Assembly (NCBI GenBank): GCA_039026975.1
Contig: JBCCLI010000153.1
Location: forward strand, 1 to 14,095
From: JBCBKZ01 sp039026975
Lineage (GTDB): Bacteria > Bacteroidota > Bacteroidia > J057
DNA length: 14,095 nucleotides
Reading direction: 5' to 3'
Below, piece after piece: positions 7,349 through 14,024 of this stretch. The position numbers and the translations under genes were made by a program. Under the pieces are notes generated by a model. That model was not told where the DNA came from. It did not search any database and saw only the letters and a list, made by a program, of their open reading frames with translations. Position 1 is the stretch's first letter. Each line of letters opens with the position of its first letter.

Positions 7349-7354
7349 AAGGAG
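7349..7354 (+). promoter_or_regulatory. Ribosome binding site of wzt
   Basis: AAGGAG lies 6 bases before the ATG at 7361. This is a near-perfect Shine-Dalgarno sequence, which stands out because most genes in this window lack one. It supports the chosen start of the ATPase and suggests strong independent initiation downstream of wzm. Confidence 0.7.
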
Positions 7355-7360
7355 AATATT

Positions 7361-8623
7361 ATGTCAGAGGCAGCTATACAGGTAGAGGGTGTTTCAAAAG
7401 TATTCCAGCTCGGAGTAGTAGGTAGCTATGACCTAAGGTCTACTTTGGTAAATTCTTTCCATAGAATTACCGGCAGCTTATCCAGAACTAATGGACATCA
7501 TGAGCAGGAGTTCTGGGCATTGAAGGATGTATCCTTTTCCGTAGACCATGGACAGGTAATAGGCATTATTGGCCGTAATGGTGCTGGGAAGAGTACCCTA
7601 CTGAAAGTCCTTTCACATATCACTGAGCCCACTTCTGGAAGAGTAACCATTAATGGAAGGGTAGCATCCTTATTAGAGGTAGGAACAGGCTTCCACCCTG
7701 AACTTACCGGAAAAGAAAATATATACCTGAACGGATCTATCCTGGGGATGAGTAGAAAGGAGATCCGGAAGAAATTTGATGAAATAGTAGCTTTCTCAGG
7801 GGTAGAAAAATTTCTTAGTACCCCTGTAAAGCGGTATTCAAGCGGTATGTATGTAAGATTGGCCTTTGCAGTAGCTGCTCACCTAGAGCCAGAAATTCTG
7901 GTGATTGATGAGGTATTAGCCGTAGGTGATGCAGAATTTCAGCAGAAGTGCCTGGGGAAAATGAAGGACGTCTCCGGGCAGGGAAGGACAGTGCTCTTTG
8001 TGAGCCACCAGATGAATGCCGTAAGAGAACTATGTGAAAAGACCATTCTTCTTCACCAGGGGCAAGTAAAGGAATATGGAAATACCATAGATGTCATTAA
8101 AAGATACCTGAATAAGGAAGGGAATCTCCTAAGTGAGTGGGTAAATGAAGGAGAGGATGACTCTCTGGATAACCCCTTTTTCCGACCCACTCGTTTTGCT
8201 ATAGTAGATACCTCTTTAGCGCCACTTGAAAGAGAAATCAGTAATGATGAGAGAGTAGGGATAATCATAGAGGGAACTGTAGAAAAGGCAGATAGCTCCC
8301 TGACCCTAGGGTTCGCAGTCTACACCTTAGAGGGACAACTGCTGTATTGGTCTTTGCAGGCCGATCAGGAAAAAGAAAAATGGCCGGCTGTTAACCTGGG
8401 AGAAAATAAGTATCTCTGTTGGCTCCCGACTAATTTTTTGAATGAAGGGGGGTATCGAATAGAAATGATTCTCAGTCTTCATTATAAAGAGTGGCTAAGC
8501 AGGCCGGAGGTGAATGCGCCAGTTTTACAATTCTCCATAAGAGGAGGACTAAGTAGTTCTCCTTATTGGATGCTAGCTAGGCCGGGATTATTAGGACCTA
8601 TTTTACCTTTTGAGAAAATTTAA
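7361..8623 (+). CDS. wzt: O-antigen ABC transporter ATPase Wzt with C-terminal carbohydrate-binding domain
   Basis: Cytoplasmic ATP-binding subunit that drives the Wzm permease. The ATPase domain spans about residues 1-250. It has Walker A GRNGAGKST (71-79), signature YSSGMYVRL (159-167), Walker B ILVIDE (179-184) and H-loop H216. The characteristic TGFHPELTGKENIYLNGSILGM segment lies at 109-130. At 420 residues it is longer than a plain ATPase. Residues about 265-415 form an extra beta-rich domain of the Wzt C-terminal type, which in studied exporters binds the modified non-reducing end of the glycan before export. The tail (PVLQFSIRGG, then RPGLLGP) resembles other Bacteroidota Wzt proteins. 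Two putative methyltransferase genes lie directly downstream, 10 bases away and beyond, consistent with a methyl cap or decoration that this domain may recognise. That link is inference. Confidence 0.95.
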   Translation: MSEAAIQVEGVSKVFQLGVVGSYDLRSTLVNSFHRITGSLSRTNGHHEQEFWALKDVSFSVDHGQVIGIIGRNGAGKSTLLKVLSHITEPTSGRVTINGRVASLLEVGTGFHPELTGKENIYLNGSILGMSRKEIRKKFDEIVAFSGVEKFLSTPVKRYSSGMYVRLAFAVAAHLEPEILVIDEVLAVGDAEFQQKCLGKMKDVSGQGRTVLFVSHQMNAVRELCEKTILLHQGQVKEYGNTIDVIKRYLNKEGNLLSEWVNEGEDDSLDNPFFRPTRFAIVDTSLAPLEREISNDERVGIIIEGTVEKADSSLTLGFAVYTLEGQLLYWSLQADQEKEKWPAVNLGENKYLCWLPTNFLNEGGYRIEMILSLHYKEWLSRPEVNAPVLQFSIRGGLSSSPYWMLARPGLLGPILPFEKI

Positions 8624-8633
8624 GAAGTAGCAT

Positions 8634-9320
8634 ATGGGTTTTTATCAGTTTGGTGTACCAAAAGACCTTGTAGAAAGACTTAAGAAAGTTGGAAATATAG
8701 ACGTGTTTGTGGAAACGGGTACCTTCACTGGAGGTACTTCCAGATGGGCTGCTAGTTTATTTGATCAGGTATATACCATAGAAATAAATCCTGAGCTACG
8801 GGAGAAAGCCATGAAACTCTCAGAAGCCTTTACTAACATACACTTCCTATTAGGCAACAGCAGAGATGTCCTCCCGGAGTACCTCCCTAAATTTGGTAAT
8901 AACTGCCTATTTTGGCTGGATGGGCACTATTCCGGTGGGCTGACTGGGGGAGAAGATGAGCAGTGTCCTATCATGGAAGAACTCCAAAGCATAGTAGGGA
9001 TTGAGAATGCTTATATCCTCATTGATGATGCCAGATGCTTTTTAGGCAGACCTCCTCAGCCACTTAAGAGTGATCAGTGGCCCCGTATAGATGAGATTTT
9101 CAGCTTTCTGAAAGAAAACTTCCCTACTCATAGATTCTCCATACATGATGATGTGATAGTATGTGTACCAGAAGCAGCATGGGAGGCAGTGGAAGATGAC
9201 TGGGTAGAGAAATATTGGGATAGATTTCCTGCTAATCCTCAGAAAATGAGTAGTACGGGAAACTTCTTGAATAAACTCTCCCTATTTGTAAAATATAGAA
9301 TTCTCCAAAATGAGAATTAA
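8634..9320 (+). CDS. Putative class I SAM-dependent methyltransferase, O-antigen locus
   Basis: A soluble 228-residue protein with a Rossmann-type methyltransferase layout. FVETGTFTGGTSRWAA (25-40) serves as the glycine-rich SAM loop. YTIEIN (47-52) has the acidic residue expected at the end of strand 2. GNSRDVLPEYL lies at 74-84, FWLDGHYSGGLTGG at 93-106 and LIDDARCF at 129-136. The ETGTF-TGGTS and LDGHYSGG motifs define a family that I recall from polysaccharide clusters, often beside FkbM methyltransferases, as here. No membrane segment or signal peptide is present. It starts 10 bases after wzt and ends 38 bases before the FkbM gene. A role in methylating a sugar of the exported glycan is inferred from fold and location; the acceptor is unknown, and a non-methyl use of the fold is possible. 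Confidence 0.75.
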   Translation: MGFYQFGVPKDLVERLKKVGNIDVFVETGTFTGGTSRWAASLFDQVYTIEINPELREKAMKLSEAFTNIHFLLGNSRDVLPEYLPKFGNNCLFWLDGHYSGGLTGGEDEQCPIMEELQSIVGIENAYILIDDARCFLGRPPQPLKSDQWPRIDEIFSFLKENFPTHRFSIHDDVIVCVPEAAWEAVEDDWVEKYWDRFPANPQKMSSTGNFLNKLSLFVKYRILQNEN

Positions 9321-9358
9321 ACAGCTTTCTACTCTGTTTCATTCATAAGCCTAATCAA

Positions 9359-10126
9359 ATGAAAGCAACACTAGGAGAATTAAAGCATAAGATTTACCAG
9401 TCTGTCTTGCCCAGCCTTAACTACCGTGTAGACCAGGAAGTACCATTGGAAACCTGGGGGTCTGAATATGGAGAATGGGTGATCCCTAAAGGAGTGATGG
9501 GGAAAGAATCTATATGTTATTTAGCCGGGGCAGGAGAGGACATATCTTTTGATGTAGCATTAGCGGAGGCTTATGGTAGTGAAGTGCACATCTTTGACCC
9601 CACCCCCAGGGCTAGAGCACATTATAATGCCCTAAAAGAAGCGGTGGAAAAAGGAGAAGAAATGGCCCTTCCCCATAATTCAGAGTATATCTATACCATC
9701 AGTCCTACTAATTGGGGGTATGTCCATTATCATGCCCTTGGTATTTGGAAGGATAATGAGACAGTAAGATTTTACCAACCTTCCAATGAAAATCATGTTT
9801 CTCACTCTATTCTTAACCTCCAAAAAACAGATTCATACTTCGAAGCTGAGGTGGAGACCTTGGATAGTATTATGCATAAGCATGGACACAGCCGGATAGA
9901 TTTATTAAAGCTGGACATTGAAGGGGCTGAATATGAGGTGATTAATGATATGCTGAATAAAAAGCTGGACGTGAAGGTGCTATGCGTAGAGTTTGATGAA
10001 TTTCATAACCCACTGGATGGAAAATACCCTGTGAGAATAAATAAGGTGGTAAAGAGACTCCGTAAACAGGGATATTCCATTGTACATGCAGATGCATATT
10101 GTAACCTGACTTTTATAAAAAGATAG
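9359..10126 (+). CDS. FkbM family methyltransferase
   Basis: A 255-residue SAM-dependent O-methyltransferase of the FkbM (Methyltransf_21) family, common in surface-polysaccharide loci. The SAM-binding loop YLAGAGED is at residues 54-61, and the acidic end of strand 2 is HIFDPTPRAR (77-86). The family signature IDLLKLDIEGAEYEVI is at 180-195, followed by VLCVEFDEFH (208-217) and a C-terminal RLRKQGYSIVHAD segment. No signal peptide or transmembrane helix is seen, so it acts in the cytoplasm. It follows the other putative methyltransferase gene by 38 bases and is 112 bases before the secreted-protein gene. With Wzt carrying a glycan-binding domain, one of the two methyltransferases may cap the chain end and the other decorate residues. 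The acceptor sugar cannot be told from sequence. Confidence 0.88.
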   Translation: MKATLGELKHKIYQSVLPSLNYRVDQEVPLETWGSEYGEWVIPKGVMGKESICYLAGAGEDISFDVALAEAYGSEVHIFDPTPRARAHYNALKEAVEKGEEMALPHNSEYIYTISPTNWGYVHYHALGIWKDNETVRFYQPSNENHVSHSILNLQKTDSYFEAEVETLDSIMHKHGHSRIDLLKLDIEGAEYEVINDMLNKKLDVKVLCVEFDEFHNPLDGKYPVRINKVVKRLRKQGYSIVHADAYCNLTFIKR

Positions 10127-10138
10127 TTAATACATGAA

Positions 10139-10154
10139 ACTTACGCATGTAAGT
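10139..10154. repeat. Short hairpin after the FkbM gene
   Basis: ACTTAC (10139-10144) and GTAAGT (10149-10154) are perfect complements around a 4-base loop, 12 bases after the FkbM stop codon. No T-run follows, so it is a weak terminator candidate at best. It may stabilise the upstream mRNA end. Confidence 0.4.
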
Positions 10155-10170
10155 AGCAGGCTAACACCAG

Positions 10171-10223
10171 AATAGGGCTAATCTACTGATTATGTACCTT
10201 TTTGGGTATTGTGAAGCCCTATT
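10171..10223. repeat. 9-base inverted repeat upstream of the T9SS cargo gene
   Basis: AATAGGGCT (10171-10179) and AGCCCTATT (10215-10223) are exact reverse complements separated by 35 bases. The right arm ends 4 bases before the Shine-Dalgarno sequence of the next gene, so a folded mRNA could influence its translation. No poly-T tract follows. It could be an operator, an mRNA structure or chance. Confidence 0.45.
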
Positions 10224-10227
10224 AAAC

Positions 10228-10232
10228 AGGAG
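10228..10232 (+). promoter_or_regulatory. Ribosome binding site of the T9SS cargo gene
   Basis: AGGAG sits 6 bases before the ATG at 10239. It fixes the start, which leads directly into a signal peptide. Confidence 0.6.
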
Positions 10233-10238
10233 CCCGAC

Positions 10239-13200
10239 ATGTCATTTAACCGAAATTATTTTCTTTTTCTACTCATTCTGTTCATACTTTTTCCGGGTAA
10301 ATATGCTTTTGCCCAACCTGCTGTCACCTTAGGCGCTGACACATCTGTCTGCTCCTCCCTCATACTCACTCCTAATACCCAAGGTAGCATCACCTCCTAT
10401 GTTTGGAATACAGGCAGTACCACGCCCACAGAAAATGTGAGCAGCACTGGTCTGTATTGGGTAGAAGTTAGTGATGGAAGCTTAACAGCCAGGGATAGTA
10501 TATTTGTGGTAATTGCCACCACGCCAGCGGATCCTATTGGTGGTACTTTTGAGACCTGTGGTACAGGCATAACCCCATTCAGTCTAGCTGATGCTGAGGG
10601 AGAATATTTGTGGTGGGACGCCCCCACGGCAGGTAATTTACTGGCCATAGGAAATGAGGTTGACATAAATAATGATACCTCTTTCTATGTATCCTCAGCA
10701 GCTAAACTTCCCTTTGGTAGGGTAGGGGTGGAAGCGTACACTGCTGGTCCTTTTATCAATGCAGTAGATAGGGGCCTCAAATTCGATGTGTTGGAGGCCA
10801 TTCTAATAGATTCCCTCTCTTTATTTGCTAACACGCCCGGACAAATTGGGATTAGGCTAAAAGATGACGGAGGTAATATACTCCAGGCTACTACTGTAAC
10901 TGTCTCAGTAGGAGGAGGGGTAGAAACAGTGGTACCTATAGGGTTTGGGATTCTCCCGGGAACTAATTATACCCTTGAGGTATTTGACTTTGGAGGCGCT
11001 TCTCTATCTGTAGATAACCAGGGAATAAGCTACCCATTCAGTATTTCTGATCTTATTAATATCACTAAAACCTCTAATAACTTCACCAGCATATGGTATT
11101 ATCTATATAATTGGAAAATTTCTGCGCTAAGTGATGAATGTGTGTCAAGCAGGGTACAGGTAGAGGTAGATTTATTACCATCTCCTGTGGTGGCCTTAGG
11201 AAATGATACTACCCTTTGCGGAGGAGCTATTACCCTGGATGTTACTAACGCTGGAGCTTCCTATGTATGGAGTACGGGAGAAAATACCTCCTCTATTAAT
11301 ATTTCCAGCTCCCAAGAAGTAGAGGTGGCCGTAAACATAGGGTCCTGTACCAGCAGGGATACGATGCTGATTGAGATATTACCTGCCCCTGAAGATCCCT
11401 TAATAGCTGATGAGACCTATTGTGGGGAAGGGACATACGAGTTATCCCTTCAGAATCCCGGATTGGTAACTCTCTGGTGGGATTCTCTATCCGCAGGGAG
11501 TATTATAGGCTTTGGGAACCGTTTTGAGCAGTTTATCAGTAAGGATACAGCTTATTATCCCCAAAATATTTCTCCCATTTCAGCAGGAGAGGTGGGAATC
11601 CTAACGCCTACCCAGTTTGTGTATGCAGATGCAGCTAGGGGCTTAAAGTTTAATGCCTCTACAGATATCATTATAGACTCCATTAGTGTATTGGCTAATA
11701 CGCCACTCACCTTTAGGGTAGTCTTAGCAGATAATGAAGGCAATATATTATTGGGTAAAGACCTGGAGGTAACAGAAGGAGGAGATGCTAAAACCAGCCT
11801 GCACCTAGGCTTTCCTGTACTAGCTGGAAATGCTTACACCTTGGTGTGTGAGAACATTAGTGGTGGTAAACTACAAATCGTAAATTCTGGGGTCAGTTAT
11901 CCTTACAGTCTGGATGGAGTAGTAAGTATTACTAATGCTTCCAATAACCTTAGCTCTATTTACTATTACTTATTTGACTGGAAGGTGAGCACCATTCCCT
12001 CTTTTTGTGTATCCAATCGGGAGGAGGTACAGACTTCTGTTTTACCTGTGCCTACCTTTAACTTGGGAGCTGATACTACCATTTGTGGGAATGAGGTTAC
12101 CCTCTCTGCCAGTAGTCCAGGCGCTACCTACGCATGGAACACAGGAGAAACTACATCCGATATCACGGTAACCTCTTCAGGAGAATATAGGGTAGAAGCT
12201 ACCCTCGGACCCTGTATCACTACAGATAGCATTAACTTGACGCTCATCCAAAAGCCAGCTGAGCCTACTGTTACGGACACCACCATATGTGAGCCGGGTG
12301 TACATATCTTAACTGTCCCTACAGAAGGGAATGGACTTACCTGGTGGCAAGAGCCGGTAGGGGGAGTGCCTATTTCCCTGGATAACTCAGTGGGTCTTGA
12401 GGTACTAGATACTACCACCCTCTATATTCAGGGATCTCAGGTAGGGTTCTTAGGATCAGTTGGGATCCCATCTAACACTAATTTTGGCCTTCAAAATGTA
12501 GCAAGGGGATTAACCTTTGATGTAGATCAAATCATAAGAATTGACACAGTTGACGTGTATGCCAGTGGTGCCACTATTGTTACCATTGAACTGAGTGACA
12601 GTGAAGGAAATATTCTTAATCAGTATACGACAGACATCATAGAGGGCCAACTCCAACGGTACAAGATTCCCTTACAGTTTGTGATTCCTCCCGGACAAGG
12701 GTATTCTCTTACTTGTTCCGTGATTCAGGGTGGGAGAATAGCCATAGAAAATGAAGGGGTCACCTTTCCTTATGATATTGATGGGGTGGTTTCCATCACA
12801 GGTACTACCAGCGGACTAACCCAACTGTATTATTATCTCTACAACTGGCAGATTACTTCTCTGAATGGAGACTGTGCCTCTGATAGAATTCCCTACACTG
12901 CTAACATTAGCCTGCCACTTTCTCTAGCAGATTCCTTGTACTCATGTACGCCTGTGGAACTCGCAGGGGGAAATAGAACAGCAACCTATCAGTGGAGTAC
13001 CGGCGAACAAACCCCTTCTATTACTGTGGAAGAAACAGGAGAGTATTCCGTCCTCATCAGTGATGGGTTAGGTTGCGAGGTAGTAGATACTGCTTTTATA
13101 GATATCCCTCTTACTGCCGGTTTACCTGATGATGGCATATTATGTGGAAATATCTTGCGCACTAATTATGGGTCTGAGTCTACTTTTTTGTGGAGTACAG

Positions 13201-14024
13201 GAGATACTACCCCTACGGTTAGCTTGGTAAATACGGGAACCTACACAGTGAGTGTGGATGAACCCAGAGGATGTACCCTGACAGACACCATTTCCATTAT
13301 AGGGTTTGATGAGTTTCCAGAAGTAGATCTAGGGTTTGATTTCGGTGCATGTAATGAAGCAACTTTGGATGCCGGAAATCCTGGACTCTTCTTTGAGTGG
13401 AGTACGGGAGAAAGCGTTCAAGCTATTACTGTGGATGCTACAGGCACTTATGATGTAGCTGTAATTAATGATAACGGCTGTACGGCCAGGGATACTATAA
13501 CCATTCTTATTACCAAAAAACCAGAGCCTGATTTCATATTTACAGTTCAGGGCTTCCAGGTCAACTTTCAAATCACTTCTCCCTTTGCTCAGTACACATG
13601 GAACTTTGGAGACGGTTCTACCCAATCCATTTTTAATCCAGTCTATTTTTACCAGGATACAGGTACTTATCAAGTAAGCTTGATAGGAAGTAATTCCTGT
13701 GGAATTGATACCATCGTGAAGGAAGTAGTGATCACTGGAACGGTCAGTAATGAAGACCTTTTAGAGGAAGGGGGGTGGCGTATATTCCCTAATCCTACCA
13801 ATGGCGTATTATTTGTGGAGGTAAGAGAGAGTATTACCCTGGAAGAGGCTGGAGAAATTAGGGTGTTAAATGCAGTAGGAGAAATAGTAGCGCACATTTC
13901 ACTGAGGGCCTCCTCTGCAAAGCTGCAGGAGATAGACCTCTCAAATCTGGCTAACGGCATTTATTTTGTTACATTAAGAATAGGAGACCAACAAGGGATT
14001 AGAAGAATAGTACACAGACAATGA
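10239..14024 (+). CDS. Large secreted Ig/PKD-repeat surface protein with T9SS C-terminal sorting domain
   Basis: A 1261-residue modular exported protein; no enzyme domain is seen, so an adhesin or surface-structural role is likely. A signal peptide covers residues 1-25, with a hydrophobic core at about 7-19 and a predicted cut in AFA|Q. Six WSTG-type beta-sandwich units follow, with tryptophans at W56, W344, W633, W919, W985 and W1054. Between units 1-2, 2-3 and 3-4 lie three Ig_7-like domains (LWWD/TWWQ motifs). Each carries an inserted beta-rich module running from RGLKF-type motifs (R178, R467, R756) to a YYxLxxW motif (W292, W581, W870). A PKD domain (WNFGDGS at 1121-1127) precedes the type A sorting domain from about 1178: FPNPTNG at 1183-1189, ANGIYFVTLRIG at 1238-1249, basic end RRIVHRQ. 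That end directs export through the T9SS and surface anchoring. The stop codon overlaps the next ATG. The ligand is unknown. Confidence 0.93.
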   Translation: MSFNRNYFLFLLILFILFPGKYAFAQPAVTLGADTSVCSSLILTPNTQGSITSYVWNTGSTTPTENVSSTGLYWVEVSDGSLTARDSIFVVIATTPADPIGGTFETCGTGITPFSLADAEGEYLWWDAPTAGNLLAIGNEVDINNDTSFYVSSAAKLPFGRVGVEAYTAGPFINAVDRGLKFDVLEAILIDSLSLFANTPGQIGIRLKDDGGNILQATTVTVSVGGGVETVVPIGFGILPGTNYTLEVFDFGGASLSVDNQGISYPFSISDLINITKTSNNFTSIWYYLYNWKISALSDECVSSRVQVEVDLLPSPVVALGNDTTLCGGAITLDVTNAGASYVWSTGENTSSINISSSQEVEVAVNIGSCTSRDTMLIEILPAPEDPLIADETYCGEGTYELSLQNPGLVTLWWDSLSAGSIIGFGNRFEQFISKDTAYYPQNISPISAGEVGILTPTQFVYADAARGLKFNASTDIIIDSISVLANTPLTFRVVLADNEGNILLGKDLEVTEGGDAKTSLHLGFPVLAGNAYTLVCENISGGKLQIVNSGVSYPYSLDGVVSITNASNNLSSIYYYLFDWKVSTIPSFCVSNREEVQTSVLPVPTFNLGADTTICGNEVTLSASSPGATYAWNTGETTSDITVTSSGEYRVEATLGPCITTDSINLTLIQKPAEPTVTDTTICEPGVHILTVPTEGNGLTWWQEPVGGVPISLDNSVGLEVLDTTTLYIQGSQVGFLGSVGIPSNTNFGLQNVARGLTFDVDQIIRIDTVDVYASGATIVTIELSDSEGNILNQYTTDIIEGQLQRYKIPLQFVIPPGQGYSLTCSVIQGGRIAIENEGVTFPYDIDGVVSITGTTSGLTQLYYYLYNWQITSLNGDCASDRIPYTANISLPLSLADSLYSCTPVELAGGNRTATYQWSTGEQTPSITVEETGEYSVLISDGLGCEVVDTAFIDIPLTAGLPDDGILCGNILRTNYGSESTFLWSTGDTTPTVSLVNTGTYTVSVDEPRGCTLTDTISIIGFDEFPEVDLGFDFGACNEATLDAGNPGLFFEWSTGESVQAITVDATGTYDVAVINDNGCTARDTITILITKKPEPDFIFTVQGFQVNFQITSPFAQYTWNFGDGSTQSIFNPVYFYQDTGTYQVSLIGSNSCGIDTIVKEVVITGTVSNEDLLEEGGWRIFPNPTNGVLFVEVRESITLEEAGEIRVLNAVGEIVAHISLRASSAKLQEIDLSNLANGIYFVTLRIGDQQGIRRIVHRQ
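10329..11195 (+). repeat. 289-residue unit, copy 1 (residues 31-319 of the cargo protein)
   Basis: Starts at LGADTSVC and holds a WNTG sandwich domain (W56), an Ig_7-like start with C107 and LWWDAPTAG, the inserted module (RGLKF from R178 to W292) and the closing Ig_7 strand with C301 (CVSSR). The WNTG unit lacks the second cysteine found in the other copies: SDGSLTARD stands where they have a C before the T/S-x-D. Confidence 0.8.
11196..12062 (+). repeat. 289-residue unit, copy 2 (residues 320-608)
   Basis: Starts at LGNDTTLC. Landmarks are W344, cysteines C327/C370 in the WSTG domain, C395 and C590 bracketing the inserted module, RGLKF at R467 and YYYLFDW ending at W581. RGLKF and W581 lie exactly 289 residues after their counterparts in copy 1. 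The DNA has diverged strongly, so the unit is visible mainly as protein. Confidence 0.8.
12063..12923 (+). repeat. Repeat unit, copy 3 (residues 609-895)
   Basis: Starts at LGADTTIC. Landmarks are W633, cysteines C616/C659, C684 and C879 bracketing the insertion, RGLTF at R756 and YYYLYNW ending at W870, again exactly 289 residues after copy 2. The unit is 287 residues overall because the final linker is two residues shorter. It is followed by three short WSTG domains without the Ig_7 insertion. Confidence 0.8.
13770..14021 (+). other. T9SS type A C-terminal sorting domain
   Basis: Residues about 1178-1261 of the cargo protein. FPNPTNG begins the domain, a central VLNAVGEIV strand pair follows, and the end LSNLANGIYFVTLRIG...RRIVHRQ matches the conserved final beta strand and basic tail of type A sorting signals. 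In studied Bacteroidota the domain is cut by the sortase PorU on the surface and the cargo is joined to A-LPS. Confidence 0.9.

Noticed and set aside
10329..12923. Possible CRISPR or DNA-level tandem repeat
   Set aside because: The 867-base periodicity exists only in the protein. DNA copies differ throughout, and there are no short identical repeats with unique spacers.
13329..13960. Two minus-strand open frames near the right end
   Set aside because: They are antisense to the repeat and sorting-domain regions of the cargo protein, where the plus-strand frame is clearly constrained (WSTG units, PKD, FPNP).
10239..14024. Gliding adhesin SprB/RemA as a specific name
   Set aside because: The repeats resemble those in gliding-related and many other Bacteroidota surface proteins. 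Length and architecture do not match SprB, so only a general description is justified.
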